This document shows, one piece after another, positions 1-12,189 of a stretch of DNA of 64,000 nt; the first letter of the stretch is position 1, and each line of letters starts with the position of its first letter. This DNA comes from Siphonodentalium dalli. Lineage: Eukaryota > Mollusca > Scaphopoda > Gadilida > Siphonodentaliidae. The stretch lies in the NCBI GenBank assembly GCA_032622095.1, contig CP136068.1:119213509-119277508 (forward strand), in the 5' to 3' direction. The notes under the pieces were generated by a model, which did no database searches, was not told where the DNA came from, and was given only the letters and a program-made list of their open reading frames with translations. Both the position numbers and the translations under genes were made by a program.

Positions 1-501
1 CATTACCACCCACATAATCATGCTAAATATCGAGTGATCACCGTTTAAGATGTTACTTCAATGTTGAACATTCACGCAATAGTATTAATTGTGGTTCTGT
101 GTGCAGCAGCTATGTGTAACATTTGGGAGAAGGAGTAAACGTGGTGATGCGGTTGAAGAAAACGTAGTAAGTTTCGCGTAGTTGTGGCCTTGGTGAATTC
201 AACCAAATATAATTTCCAGGTATAAACACAGTCTTTGTCAGAGTATGTAGGCAATTTTGGTCAAGTTTAGAATTTATTGACGATAGTCTATGGTACTCCT
301 TCGTGTTTTAATAAATTTAGTTCATGGTATACCACCATGCATTCTTGTGATAAAAGCGAAATATTCGTGTTTTATCACTTGATCTGAGGCAACTATGACT
401 ACTATTTTGAGACACGGACAATAGAATATACGCATTTTACCCAGTACTATATGAATATCTTTCATACCGTTTTATATCAGTTAATTTTTAAAGGTTTCAT
501 G
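1..501. other. A+T-rich non-coding stretch, no recognised feature
   Basis: No convincing exon, RNA gene or repeat boundary is visible. It lies upstream of an internal exon at 2441, so it is probably intron of the same plus-strand gene; this is inferred from context only. Confidence 0.4.
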
Positions 502-1027
502 CTCAGGCTAGGGGTTCAGAACAGGGAGACTTGAAGTCTCCCTCCAGGAAATTTAGGGAGACTTCAGGAAATTTAGGGAGACTTTGCTTTATTTATGACA
601 TTAATAAATAAGATAAAACAACAAGATAAAACATATTTTGCAAGATACAACACAAGTATAGCACCTGTATAGATCGATAATCTGAAATTTTAACTAAATT
701 TATAACTTTATTTTTTTTAAACTGTTGTCAGTGTTGACTTTATGTGAAGAAATTAATTGTTGACTTCATAACTTTTAATATCTGAATTGTTATTATAATT
801 TTTTTTTTTGGAAATGGATTTTGGCTACTGCTGTAATGTGGGTGTCCGTTAAAATAAACAATAAGGACTAATTAAGGAGGTGTAAAAGCTTTTAATTTTG
901 TTTCAACGAGTTTATTGTTGAGTAGCATCATCAGGACCGTATGCCATCAGTGATGTCTGATGATAATCCGATTAAAGCAATAAACTTGACGAGTTTGATA
1001 GCTGTGTCACAAACGGTATTGATTACT
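502..1027. repeat. Dispersed ~526-bp repeat, copy 1
   Basis: Almost identical to 3215-3743 in the same orientation. Similarity starts at CTCAGGCTAGGGG and stops after GGTATTGATTACT in both copies. Near the left end is the hairpin GGGAGACTTGAAGTCTCCC, followed by a repeated GGAAATTTAGGGAGACTT. The ends are not TG...CA, no target duplication is visible, and the 2.2 kb between the copies holds no reverse transcriptase. It is therefore better read as a dispersed non-coding element than as a pair of LTRs. The high identity suggests recent activity or gene conversion. Confidence 0.75.
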
Positions 1028-1195
1028 GGAGTGACCTAATAGGTTGAAATCGAATGCCACATCCGTGTTGCTATTGTGTTTATGTGAGCAAGGTGCCCAA
1101 TAAGTCTATTTCCACTTGTGACCTTAATAGTAAGGTGTGAATTGTTGAAACTTTTGCACTCATGAAAAGGTTGGTGTAACAATTTATTAAAATAG

Positions 1196-1254
1196 CTAAT
1201 CGGTATCGCCAAGGTATGGGTTAAACATCTGCCGATCATGATCGGCCTCTCGTT
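1196..1254 (+). mobile_element. Helitron-like family 1, isolated 3' end
   Basis: Carries the same roughly 60-bp terminus as 9165-9218 and 18795-18859: a GGTATGGGTTAAACATC box, then a hairpin (here GCCGATCATGATCGGC), then CTCTCGTT. No matching 5' hairpin is visible upstream, so this is a truncated or partly overwritten copy. Confidence 0.6.
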
Positions 1255-1367
1255 ACATTTGAATCAATCGGTTTTACACAATTCATCATGTTGACATTTA
1301 GTATTACATAGACATCAGGGTTCGCACTCCCGGTAACCAAATTAGCCAATGGCCAATATATTTCGAA

Positions 1368-2142
1368 TTTGGCTAATAAAAATTTCATTTGGCTAAACTT
1401 TGTTTTACCCCAAATGGAGACGGAAAGCATGGAGTTGGAAAGCTAACTAAAAAGGCGCTGAATAGCAACACCTCCATCCAGCCAGACTCCACCAGGGACG
1501 GAAATTGACAGCTCCGTCCCTGCGACGCCGATGTACGAAGAAAGGCCGGCGTCACCAAAGAAAGAAAGCTGGGAAGAACGCATGGAACGACATCGTGTGC
1601 GGATCAAACAGATCATCTCCCAACACCACATATCATGAAGGGTCAACCAGTGCTCTAATTTGGAATTCCACCTGCTGAGAGACCGTCAAATATACAGAGG
1701 GCCAGATCAGACAGAAGCTTCATCAGGAAATGCCTGGATCAACAGCGATGGCCTACTCAAAAAGACCACCACCACTGCAATAAAAGAATTCAAGAAATTT
1801 ATGTAAAAAATGCTATGTTTTTTTTCTTTTTATGTTTGATATTTCTGAATAAAAGCTATAAACATGAGGGGTGAAGGAGAAGACCTCTCGGTCTATTCGA
1901 CCATCCCGAGGTTAGCCCCCCAAACCACTACCACTGCTGCTGCCTGTGTGATACCTATGTTCGTATAATATTGTTTTTAAAGTTGTTTTTGTGTTGTTTT
2001 AATTATGTTTTTATTCTGAGCAACAAATAAAGTTTAAAACATAGTTTAGTTTAGTCATTAATTGTGAACTGCCCAGAAAATGAGGATTTAATTTGGCCAA
2101 AGTTTTTTTCATTTGGCTAATAAAATTTTCATTTGGCTAAAC
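1368..2142 (+). pseudogene. Coding-like retroelement relic between short direct repeats
   Basis: A G+C-richer block at about 1405-2050 lies between two copies of a TTTGGCTAATAAAA / CATTTGGCTAAACTTT sequence at 1368-1404 and 2108-2142. One plus-strand frame reads MYEERPASPKKESWEERMER followed by RHRVRIKQI and then a stop. Another frame later reads AWINSDGLLKKTTTTAIKEF. The block ends with AATAAA-type signals near 1850 and 2025. This looks like the 3' part of a decayed retroelement or gag-like gene, but I cannot name the family. Frames are broken and there is no intact start. Confidence 0.3.
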
Positions 2143-2440
2143 TTTTGGCCACAAAATTTTTCGATCCAGCACGAACACTGATTGACATTCCAACTTTCCT
2201 GATTCCTCATCACTCCATTAACTGTAATATTTGACATTAGCTCCTCTGCAAGTTGAGTTTCAATGTTTCTTTGACCCTTTCATTTACCTGAGTTATAGTC
2301 CTTAGTTCTAAGTTATGGTTCCTTAGTTCTGACAGATTAACTCTTTATGTGCCAAAAAATCCACGAAAGTTTGTTTGTTTTTATATTACATGGCCTTACT
2401 TGTAATTTCCTGCAAAGTGGTCATAATATTATACTTTCAG

Positions 2441-2627
2441 ACCTACTACTTTGGTGGACATTATGCAACGCCAGTAGTGACTCTCCAAGATATGAGGAAA
2501 GAAAGAATTGCAGGCATGAGTCAAGATCAGATGGAGAAACAAGTCTTGCAATTTAAGGATGAGGTGGGAAAAACTCTCAGCAACAATAAAAAACTTGAAG
2601 GGAAATATTCCTTGATTTTCTTTGATG
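2441..2627 (+). CDS. Internal coding exon of an unrecognised gene
   Basis: A 187-bp exon is bounded by a good acceptor (TATACTTTCAG before 2441) and donor (G|GTAAGG after 2627). The reading frame starts TYYFGGHYATPVVTLQDMRK and continues through SQDQMEKQVLQFKDEVGKTL to EGKYSLIFFD. The composition is soluble and charged with a likely helical middle, unlike the repeats around it. It ends after the first base of a codon (phase 1), which matches the exon at 16282. An in-frame ATG lies upstream, but the acceptor makes read-through from intron the better explanation; earlier exons should lie left of the window. I do not recognise the protein family, and no function is assigned. Confidence 0.6.
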
Positions 2628-2692
2628 GTAAGGCTATTAGTTAGTATGCCCTGACCTCCGTATATAGTCAAGGGCTTTGTCTCTCTATCTAT

Positions 2693-5518
2693 CTACTGTT
2701 ATGCCCTAAGTAAATGGCCCATCTAACTGAAGTGGCACCCCAGTTTAACTGCGTTCCGTTATAACCTAACCGCGGTTATAAGATGCGTTTAAAATGCAAG
2801 AGAACCGAATAAATTGTGAGGTTAAAACGGATACGTCGCGGTTAAACCGGTATATGTCGCTCTTAATGGAACAGATACCATATGGCGTATATGGCGTGTC
2901 ATGTTTTAGTTGCCATGCTCGTTAGACAAGTTAGCACAAATAACATGGCAGTGTCCCTTTCAATATCAATATTTTTTGTTGTGGATCTTCTATTTATTTT
3001 GGATAAATAGAAGACATTCATATACCACTATTTTATGTTTTGGGTAAACGGAAGACTGTGATGTACGGTGTGAAAAAATAAAAGTGTTTTTGTGTGTTTT
3101 ATTTATTTTTGGATTTCTTTTTATTATAATGTTGTATACTTTATAGTAGCCTTTTGGTGAAAATAACAGTTGGGCTTAAACCCCGACGGGTAATCGGAAT
3201 TCTTACGGCCAGGCCTCAGGCTAGGGGTTCAGAACAGGGAGACTTGAAGTCTCCCTCCAGGAAATTTAGGGAGACTTCAGGAAATTTAGGGAGACTTTGC
3301 TTTATTTATGACATTAATAAATAAGATAAAACAACAAGATAAAACATATTTTGCAAGATACAACACAAGTATAGCACCTGTATAGATCGATAATCTGAAA
3401 TTTTAACTAAATTTATAACTTTATTTTTTTTAAACTGTTGTCATGCAGTGTTGACTTTATGTGAAGAAATTAATTGTTGACTTCATAACTTTTAATATCT
3501 GAATTGTTATTATAATTTTTTTTTGGGAAATGGATTTTGGCTACTGCTGTAATGTGGGTGTCCGTTAAAATAAACAATAAGGACTAATTAAGGAGGTGTA
3601 AAAGCTTTTAATTTTGTTTCAACGAGTTTATTGTTGAGTAGCATCATCAGGACCATATGCCATCAGTGATGTCTGATGATAATCCGATTAAAGCAATAAA
3701 CTTGACGAGTTTGATAGCTGCGTCACAAACGGTATTGATTACTAGTAATGTGTTCTTAAAAGAGACCAGTTGAGCTTATAATAAACACCAGCAGGTTATT
3801 TAAATACCTGCATTGTAACAAAGTAGGCCTACATGCAATTAATTTGCAACCGTTGACAGACGTATATTGCGCACGTGGCCTGAGCGATAGATTGACAACA
3901 ATATTATTGTAATTTGCAAACACATAGTTTTGACACAAATTAATCCTTTTAAATGAGTTTGGATAGTAATAGTTTATTATGTAGATGTTTGATTTAACTA
4001 AGACCATTAAAAGTACTTCCAATGCACATTCAAACATCTGTGTTTCATAGTAAGCAAGCATGTGTTCTTGTTTGTAAACATATTAAATATGCAATTCCAA
4101 AAAGTAAAAAAGTTGAATTGGGAAACGGAGTCCGACACAAACTACTTTTGTAAAATTTAAAATTCATAGATATGTTTTAGTTTAAATTCAAAGACAGTAT
4201 TATTTGTTCATATTGGCTACTGCATGAACGGTGGTGTCCATGTATGGCTATACAATTTGCGGTTACAAAATGACCCGACGGAACAAAGTAAGGTCTAAAT
4301 TCCAGTCTCCTTAAAACGAACCAGTAGCTCATCATAAACTTCGTTGGTCAGAGCAATTTGCCATTTCCAAAAGCACACAACCTGAGTAGAATATGTGGAT
4401 AGGGTACACCATGTATAATTGATAAATAAAATGCCTCGTTGGCACAGTTGAGTCTATCTAGATATATATTTTTTTTGCAAAACGAGTCAGATTTTCACCG
4501 GTAAAATTACCGTAAATCCTAAGCTAGTTTTGTCAAATTTGGAAGGCGACTTCGTTTTCGCCTTGCGGACATCCGAGGGCGACTTCGCGTGGGGGCCTGC
4601 TTACGGCCCATTTTCGACTTTAACCATCTATAAAATAAATATTTATATAATTATATATATATATATAATTATTCGACAATTTAGCTGACGAGTGCCGGTC
4701 ACTTTCAATGTAAGGAAACGCGTTTAAAATGGAACAACTGCAAAACGCATTCAAACGGATCAAATGGCCACTGAATTTCAAACGGATTCGAGTGGATAAT
4801 TATATAATAATATAAAGTGGGGGTTAGAGTCCCACACATGCATCATAAATGTAAAGTGAGGGAAACAAAAATGCGTTTAAACGGAACAATCGCACTCTTC
4901 AAACGTCGGGCATTATTCGGATATCGGAAACCGATATTTAAGTTTTCCGATCTTGCATTCGTTGCTATATAATCATAATTAACTACAAACGTGACACGCC
5001 AGCTAGATTCGCGAATTGCGTATGTACTATTACTAGTATTAAATGCAGCACTCTACTTTGCTTCAAACATAAGCATGTATTTTTTCTCAAGCCGAACAAC
5101 GGACGTATACTAGAACATATACATCAAAATTATACAGTTTTCAACAAGTCGGGATTAAAACATAAAATATATCGTGTTGAGTACCGATGGTGATAACAAA
5201 AACATACAATCAACTCCTGGTCGATTATGAAGTTACCACTTTGCCGTGATCGCTAAAACACAAAATGATAACATACACTGGTAGATGCATGGGTAGTACC
5301 CCTCTCTTTCCCATTAAATATTCAAATACCGGAAGGTTAACGTTTACGTGCAGTGTAACCGCAGTTAAAGGTTATTAACTGCGGTTACCTAACCGCATGT
5401 ACCCGGTAACTGCGATGCCACCGCAGTTACGGCAAATAACTGCGGTGCGGTTACGGTTTAACCGCAGTTGTAAACGGATTAAAGCTGCAGTTAATGGGTC
5501 ATTTACTTATAACAGTAG
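2693..5518. mobile_element. hAT-like non-autonomous element, 2.8 kb
   Basis: Terminal inverted repeats begin CTACTGTTAT, followed by TAAGTAAATGGCCCAT at the left; the right end is the complement with small differences. Flanks are CTATCTAT (2685-2692) and CTATCTGT (5519-5526), an 8-bp target duplication with one mismatch. Both subterminal regions (about 2740-2860 and 5336-5485) carry many copies of AACTGCGGTTA-like motifs in both orientations, as transposase-binding subterminal repeats do in hAT elements. No transposase ORF remains. The second copy of the 526-bp dispersed repeat is nested inside. Confidence 0.6.
3215..3743. repeat. Dispersed ~529-bp repeat, copy 2
   Basis: Second copy of the repeat at 502-1027, same orientation, differing by a few substitutions and small indels, including a 3-base insertion and a poly-T length change. 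It sits inside the 2693-5518 element, so it moved there after that element arrived or was carried by it. Confidence 0.75.
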
Positions 5519-5526
5519 CTATCTGT

Positions 5527-6489
5527 CCATATGAACATTTTATATTGTAACTCGGTTATAAATTAACAGATTTAGATGTCCCTTGGAATTGTGATGGCCG
5601 AACTTGGGAGAAATGATTTACACATACAACAAAACCTTTCTATATCAATCCCATCAGACTGGCCCTTCCATACGGTTTAGGTAGTTCTGTTTATATAGAA
5701 AATCGCGCCACCATCGGAATATATTGCTGCCATTACCATGAGTGACCAACACTGCAATATTGACTTTATGTGACTTGTATTAACCACGAAAATTGACTAC
5801 AAATTTAATAACATGATATAGATAAACATGATAATACATAATATATCTTGAGGATTGTTGCTTATATCATCGCTTTTATTTCCATGACCACAGGAAGGTA
5901 TCTATTGTCTTGAGATATGGCAAAGCTCTGAAACTTCTTAAGCATCTGCAGGGTGTCTTTGCGAGTCAGGTCAGACTCTTCTGTGTCTACCGTATTTGCC
6001 GATGCCTTACCTTATGCTGAACTCTTTTTAGATCGGCTTATATTTAGGCGCAGACTGGAGGTCTTTAATTATTTTAACTTTCTGGTCTAATTTCAACTCT
6101 GTTGTTTCATTGTGGAAGATCAATTCAAATGGTTATGGTGACAATACAGTATACACGGTTCGCACATAAATCAATAGTCCTTCAATTTTGGTCCTAAGGA
6201 ATAAATAGTCTTTGAATCCGATTTGAACCTTGAATGGTACTTGAATTGAACAACCAGTCCTTGAATAGTTCCTGAATATTGAGAAAGTACAGAACCCTCA
6301 CACTTGTATAGCTTTGTAAATATCGGTAACTATCTGATTGGTACACGTTTATACATCCATCAAGCAACAGGTTCAATTCGTTTCTTCCAACATTCCAACT
6401 GTTCTGTGACTGGAACGTTCCGCTTCATTGGCAATATTTTCCGAGTTTTCATAAAGCTGATAAACATATCTAAATCGTTGACTGATAAT
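5527..6489. other. Non-coding stretch, no recognised feature
   Basis: Unique-looking intronic DNA. Around 6185-6290 there are several loosely repeated TTGAAT-type words but no clean period. No exon with splice signals was found. Confidence 0.4.
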
Positions 6490-7418
6490 TGCCCCCCGAA
6501 ATTTTTTATTTCAGGGGACTATTAAAATAGCCGGTGTCCGTCGCACCGTATGTGCGTCCATCCGAAATGGTTTCCGGATGATAACTTTAGTTTCGGTTAT
6601 TAGATCAAAAGCAAATTTCATAATACAGGTCAAGTTTGAATATGGGTTTGCTCCACCCATTTTTGCAAGAGTTATGGCCCTTTTTTTTACTTAGAATCTT
6701 GTTATTTTCTGGTTTCCGGATGATAACTTCAGTTTGTGTGATCATATCTCAACCTAATTTGGTATGTGAGTTTATCAGCCCTATATACAGGTCAAGTTCG
6801 AATATGGGTTTGCTCCGCCCATTTTTGCGAGAGTTGTGGCCCTTTTTCGACTTGTTTTACTTAGAAACTTTCTCATTTTTTCGGTTTCCGGATGATATCT
6901 CAAGTTTGGATCCTTTAATTGCCAATTCCGTTTTGATGTGGATCAGTCATATCAAGATACAGGTTGAGTCCTAATTTGAGTTTGATCCGATGATTTTTCC
7001 TAGAGTTATGGGACTTTTTTCGACTTAGAAAATTCATTTTGCTTCTTTTTTCTTTGGTGTCCAGATGATAACTCAAGTTTGGACTGTTCAATTGGAAATT
7101 CCATTTTTTTTGTGAGTCATTGATATCAAAATACAGGTCACGTTCGAATTTGAGTTTGATCCGATGATTTTTCTCCGAGTTATGGGCTTTTCGACTTAGA
7201 AAATTCAATTTTTCTTGTAATTTTCTTCATTTTGTGCCAATTTGAGGTTATATTTTGACATTAAGAGTTTTTTTTAAGATTTGGTTATTTGTTTGCATGT
7301 CAGTAATGAGACAATGCACAAGTGAAGTATCCATATACATGTTAGTATACTTCTACAAAGCCTCCACTCCAAATGAAGCCACCGGTTCGGGCGACACTGT
7401 GGCCGAGCGGCCTTTTAT
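6490..7418 (+). mobile_element. Helitron-like family 2 element, copy 1
   Basis: The 5' hairpin has arms CCCCCGAA and TTTCAGGGGAC (6491-6519). A degenerate GTCCG microsatellite follows, then about four tandem core units, each starting with GGTTTCCGGATGATAAC or a variant (about 6571, 6710, 6883 and 7059) and containing GAGTTATGG(C/G)CC. The 3' end has CGGTTCGGGCGACACTG, then the hairpin GGCCGAGCGGCC and TTTTATTT. The 3' box is the reverse complement of the 5' hairpin arm. This is the layout of HINE/pearl-type non-autonomous Helitron-like elements. It has no coding capacity. Confidence 0.65.
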
Positions 7419-7503
7419 TTAGAAATATATAGTCTTGACAATGAATAAAGACACACATAGCCAAAACCATTGGCCAAAGTCTATTGCATAACTGTGCAAC
7501 ATA

Positions 7504-7648
7504 CAGTAATGCCCTAAATAATCGACTCCTTAACCGCAGCAGAATTATGGGTAATTTTTCAGAATTTAGTCAGAAATATGGCTTGGTGCCATTCATTGGA
7601 AAGCTCTCTGCTGTGGTAAAAGAGTTGATTATTTAGGGCATTATACTG
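7504..7648. mobile_element. Palindromic MITE, CAGTAATG family
   Basis: Terminal inverted repeats CAGTAATGCCCTAAATAATC and GATTATTTAGGGCATTATACTG flank an imperfect palindrome containing AATTATGGGTAATTTTTCAG. The same family is at 36898-37036, where a TA target duplication is clear, and in a tandem array at 46677-47073. TA target and short TIRs suggest a Tc1/mariner-dependent MITE. Confidence 0.65.
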
Positions 7649-7878
7649 TTTAAATATTTGTACATTGAAGACTGTTGTAAGAATGCAGATGCCACGTGGT
7701 ACGGTATGTGAAGTCTCCTAATTTTGTGATGGTAATGTTCTTTCAAACTTTAACTCAAGTGATTTTATTTGATAATCCAAGTTATATACATGTATTACAT
7801 AATTACGGGGCTCTGTGGAGGAAATAGCTTATAGGTCAGAGACCTATAATTTGTTATATAAATGTGAATGTCTGTTTT

Positions 7879-9218
7879 TATGTGTACCCATACCATAGTA
7901 TGGTACACATAGTGTCAACGTCCGGATTGACCACTCGTCGTTTGTCCGTCCGTCCGTCCGTCCGTCCGTCTGGCCGTCCGTCCGTAGACACTTCACGTGT
8001 AATGCGATAACTCAAACATTTTCTATCCAATCAGAACCAAATTTTGTATATGAGTTTCTCAGCCCAAAATACAGATCGAGTTCGAATTTGGGTTTGATCC
8101 GAGTTTTTGTTACAGAGTTATGGCCCTTTTTCGACTTAGAATTCACGCATTCTGCCATAACTCAAACATTTTTTATCTGATCGGAACCAAATTTGGTATG
8201 TGCGTTTCTCGGCCCAAAATACAGATCGAGTTCGAATATGGGTTTGATCCGACTTTTTATTACGGAGTTATGGCCCTTTTTCGACTTATAATTCATGAAT
8301 TCTGCCATAACTCAAACATTTTTTATCTGATTGGAACCAAATTTGGTGTATGAGTTTCTCAGACCAACATACAGATTGATTTCGAATATGGGTTTGATCG
8401 GATTTTTTTTAATAGTGTTATGGTCCTTTGACATATGATTCACACATACATGTACTTCGATAAATCATCCATTTTTCATCTGATAGGAACCAAATTTGGT
8501 ATGTGAGTTTCTCAACTCAAAATACAGAACGAGTTTGAATATGGGTTAGATCCAATTTGTTATACCAGAGATATGGCCCTTTTTAAACTAAGAATTATCC
8601 AGATTATAACCCAAGTAACTTACAATTAATGAATACCTGCTTCTCTGTGAGCAAGATAAAAGACAATATAGTTTATTGCTTTGAGAGTTATTTATAGCCC
8701 TCATATGTTAGGTCTGTATAAGAGACACAGTGAATTATTGGATAAATTGATTTAGCTATCCTTTTAACCACAACTTAGCCAGGTGAATTTATTTAACTAG
8801 ACCAATGGAGGTCTCCAAGTCCTTGGATGATGGGACTACATTGGATCAAACAGGGCAGAGATAGGTGATTTAACCCCTTTTACCCATTCCATGTCTTTTA
8901 ACCTTTTCCATTAAATAAATAATTATATTATTTTGATATCTCACATGGCAATTTGCAACAACATGAATAGAACTGCTCACACTATGATAGTGGTGACAGG
9001 CTCTAGAGTTTAGATGTTATATTAACCCTTCTATATTGACTCATACATTCCAATAATTTGTGTTATTACTGGTTATTATGTACATTTGTCATATACTACT
9101 TTAGATCATAACAGTATACTCTATAATTCAACATTAAAAGATTATGATTCTGATCTTAACAATTTACTATGGCCAAGGGATGGGTTAAACATCTGCCGAT
9201 CGTGATCGGCCTCTTGTT
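7879..9218 (+). mobile_element. Helitron-like family 1 element, copy 1
   Basis: The 5' end is the hairpin TATGTGTACC...GGTACACATA (7879-7911), followed by (GTCC)n at about 7948-7984. About four core units with a 150-bp period follow: CTCAAACATT recurs at 8011, 8161 and 8311, and each unit contains ACCAAATTTGGTAT and GAGTTATGG(C/T)CC. Unique sequence then leads to the 3' end: GATGGGTTAAACATC, hairpin GCCGATCGTGATCGGC and CTCTTGTT. No target duplication is visible. It has no coding capacity; the ORF in the core is repeat-derived. Confidence 0.7.
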
Positions 9219-9329
9219 ATATATATAGTTGCACAAGGTAGTCTTGGCCGTTTCTAGACATATCCAATTGAAAATTTATACCTAGGGGTATTTTATACAG
9301 GAAAGGGACATATGCTGTTTCCTAATTGC

Positions 9330-9770
9330 ATCCGACGTAGAGTTTTGACATCAATGATGCAATATCAACCCAAAAACGCGTTTTATACATATGACGGCGG
9401 TAAACTCTGACATTGTCCTGATTGCGTCCACCGTTGCATTTTTTTTGTCAGTGACGTAATATCATCTGACGCATTTTCTCCTTATGACGATTATGGATGG
9501 ATCAAAACTAAATTTTGTATCTAGATTTATTTTTTTACCGAGGAGTGGGTCTCTGTCCGATGTCGTGTTATGACGTTATGACATCATATCTGCGCGGGTA
9601 AACTGGTTTCTCAGGAACTAATGGCCGGTTTGCACTGAAATTCGGTACAGGCATGTATTTCGGCCCTCCAGTTAACGTCAGATGGGTCTGGACTCGCTCT
9701 TTGACATTATGACATAATATCCGCATGGGCAAAACAGTTTCTCGGGAACTACTGGCCCGATCGTACAATC
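9330..9770. repeat. Degenerate tandem repeat, ~130-bp unit
   Basis: Diverged units share a dyad-like TATGACATCATATCTGCG / TATGACATAATATCCGCA, then GGTAAACTGGTTTCTC, GGAACTA and TGGCC. Units are recognisable near 9345, 9580 and 9710. Function unknown. Confidence 0.45.
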
Positions 9771-10294
9771 AGTGGACCTCATTTGATTATTCAACAATGC
9801 TCTGGCTCTGTTTGGGATTGCACTTTTTGAGTTTTTGGTCCTTTCACTTCAGTAAACTCGCATATGCAGTCTTGACATTGTTAGTACTTTATTTAGTGGA
9901 TGTAATTTCAATCTTTAAATGACTAGAAAAACATGGATGAGGGCATTATGTTACAATAAGGCTTCACAGAAGCCTGAAAGCTTGTGTGAATTATACACTA
10001 ATGGTCATATATGATGGGGATTGTTATAACCTGTTTGGAATTAATTGTCATCTTGTATAGGGGGCGAGTCCATGAATTTGACCGATATATTCCTTGAATC
10101 AAATTGTGAAAATGCTGTACATACGAACCCTGGTACAATCTTGTACTTACACAATTAAGCTGAACAATTGGTTTTATCTTTCATGCTCAACATTCTTAGA
10201 AGAATTTTTTTTTTAAATGGCACAACATATTTATTCCGCTTTTTTATATGAAAATGTCAAGAATTGTCAAGTAATTTGTTCGTTCATCAATTTT

Positions 10295-11128
10295 TGTCCC
10301 CCGAAAAAAAAAATTCAGGGGACTATTAAAATAGCTGGTGTCCGTCCGTCCGTCCGTCCGTCCGGGGTTTCCGGATGATAACTTTAGTCAGAGTGAACCA
10401 AATTAAATTAAATTTGGTATGTGGGTTTACTAGCAGAAAAGACAGGTGAAGTTCGAATTCTGGTTCCGTCTGCCAATTTTCACCAGAGTTATGCCCCTTT
10501 TTTGACTTAGAAAACCCCTGAAAGTTGGTTTCCGGATGATAACTTTAGTAGAGTTAATCGGATTCAAACCAAATTTGGTATATTAATTTCTCCCAGCAAA
10601 ACACAGGTCAAGTTCGAACTTGGGTTCTGCCCGACCATTTTTGGCAGAGTTATGCCCCTTTTTTGACATAGAAAAAATTCAGTTTTTCTTCTGTTTTTTG
10701 GTTTCCGGATGATAACTTGATTTTGGATTGTTTATATCCAAAACCCGTTTTTTTGTGGATTACTTATATCAAAATACAGCTCAAGTTCGAATTTCGGTGT
10801 CCGGATGATAACTTTAGTAGAGTTAATCAGATTTAAACCAAATTTGGTATGTGTCTTTCTCCCAGCAAAACACAGGTCAAGTTCGAATTCGGGTTCCGCC
10901 CGCCAATTTTCACCAGAGTTATGTCCCTTTTTTACTTAGAATTTTTGCCAATTTGAGGTTTCCGGATGATAACTTTAGTAAATGTGTACTGAATGAAAGG
11001 TTATTTGTATGCATGTCAGTAATGAGACAATGCACAAGTGTCTTATCCATATAGTATACTTCTACAAAGCCTCCGCTCCAAATGAAGCCACCGGTTCGGG
11101 GGACACTGTGGCCGAGCGGCCTTTTATT
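10295..11128 (+). mobile_element. Helitron-like family 2 element, copy 2
   Basis: Starts GTCCCCCGAAAA...TTCAGGGGAC, then (GTCC)n at 10341-10363, then about five core units beginning GTTTCCGGATGATAAC (about 10367, 10529, 10693, 10798 and 10959). The 3' box CGGTTCGGGGGACACTG precedes the hairpin GGCCGAGCGGCC and TTTTATTT. The 3' end is nearly identical to 7360-7418, which fixes the element boundary. The 3' box and the 5' start share a 10-bp inverted match, GTCCCCCGAA. Confidence 0.7.
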
Positions 11129-12189
11129 TTTTCACAATTGGGTTTCCGACCTGCCCATATTTAAATTTTCACCATGGGGGTATCCCAGCACCCATGGTGC
11201 AATCTCTTGTTGTCACTGAAAAGTAGCCATTTGCTTGCATCTGAGACAAAAGGCAGAAACATTTATGCCTCATAGGGCTATTTTGGCAATCATAATATGT
11301 AATTACTAGGTCCAAAAAAATCATTGGATATGCCCATGTAATCTATCTACCTTAATTATGACCTTTGACACAAGCACCCAAGATTCATGAATATATCCCA
11401 CAATACCTTATCCATATAAACATGTTTTGCGCCCAAATCTATATTATATCGACTCAACACTTTGAACTGTCAACATAAAAAAAAAGCAATAGGCTGATTT
11501 AAATACTACTCAACTAGCAGCTGGGTTATTAAAAACAGTGATACAGCTTTTGATTGATGAGGCACATGTATTGAAAGCTGAGAATCAAAGTAGAACTATT
11601 AATTTTTGTGTCTATATGCATGGTAAATCTTGCGACGAAATAGTCAAGTGAATAACTGTCGATCATGCCACAAAATATCCCGACTTAAGTTGGAAAAGTT
11701 TTTAGTGGGAAGCTAACCTTGTGGTATTACGTGTATTTTGCACCAAGTCGAAGCTGCGCCTGTTGTAAAATATGGAATATAGAAATGAAAGTTAATCTAC
11801 CAGAGAACAGAAATCAGCAACACGTGTTCAACGGGTAAATAATAATTTTGTGCACAAAAAATAACAAAGAGTGTAAAGTTACAACCATTGTACCTGTTTT
11901 TTAAACTGACGCCAATTCAACACAAAAACAAGTTCAAAACTTTACTACACGGAAAGGTGGTAGAGATCGATGACCACGTGGCTTTGTTGGCATTGTTTGA
12001 GGTTCTAAAAGAGTGAAGATAGGGCCTACTACGGCTGGATCTTTATACAAGACTCCAAACTGGCAAACAATGCGACATTATATTACTGGCAGGCTGTCCA
12101 TCCACAAATTTTGGCGGGAATGCCGACATGTGGCATTGTTGACATGACTCCAAGAGATTCCACAAGGGGCAGGGAAATATTCAGTTTTT
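11129..12189. other. Non-coding intronic stretch
   Basis: No exon with acceptor and donor, no clean repeat and no RNA gene was seen. Confidence 0.4.

Noticed and set aside
900-934. Possible hammerhead ribozyme core on the minus strand of the 526-bp repeat (CTGATGA at 934-928, GAAAC at 904-900)
   Set aside because: The 23 bases between the motifs do not form an acceptable stem II, and no cleavage-site stem could be drawn.
1443-1646. Minus-strand 67-codon ORF over the coding-like relic
   Set aside because: The plus strand gives the more protein-like reading there; the minus ORF is its shadow.
502-3743. 526-bp direct repeats as LTRs of a 3.2-kb retrotransposon
   Set aside because: No TG...CA ends, primer-binding site, polypurine tract, target duplication or reverse transcriptase between them. 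One copy lies inside another transposon.
11101-11123. tRNA-like box A (GTGGCCGAGCGG) at the family 2 3' end, suggesting a SINE
   Set aside because: No box B at the right distance. The motif is explained as the GGCCGAGCGGCC terminal hairpin and lies at the element's end, not its start.
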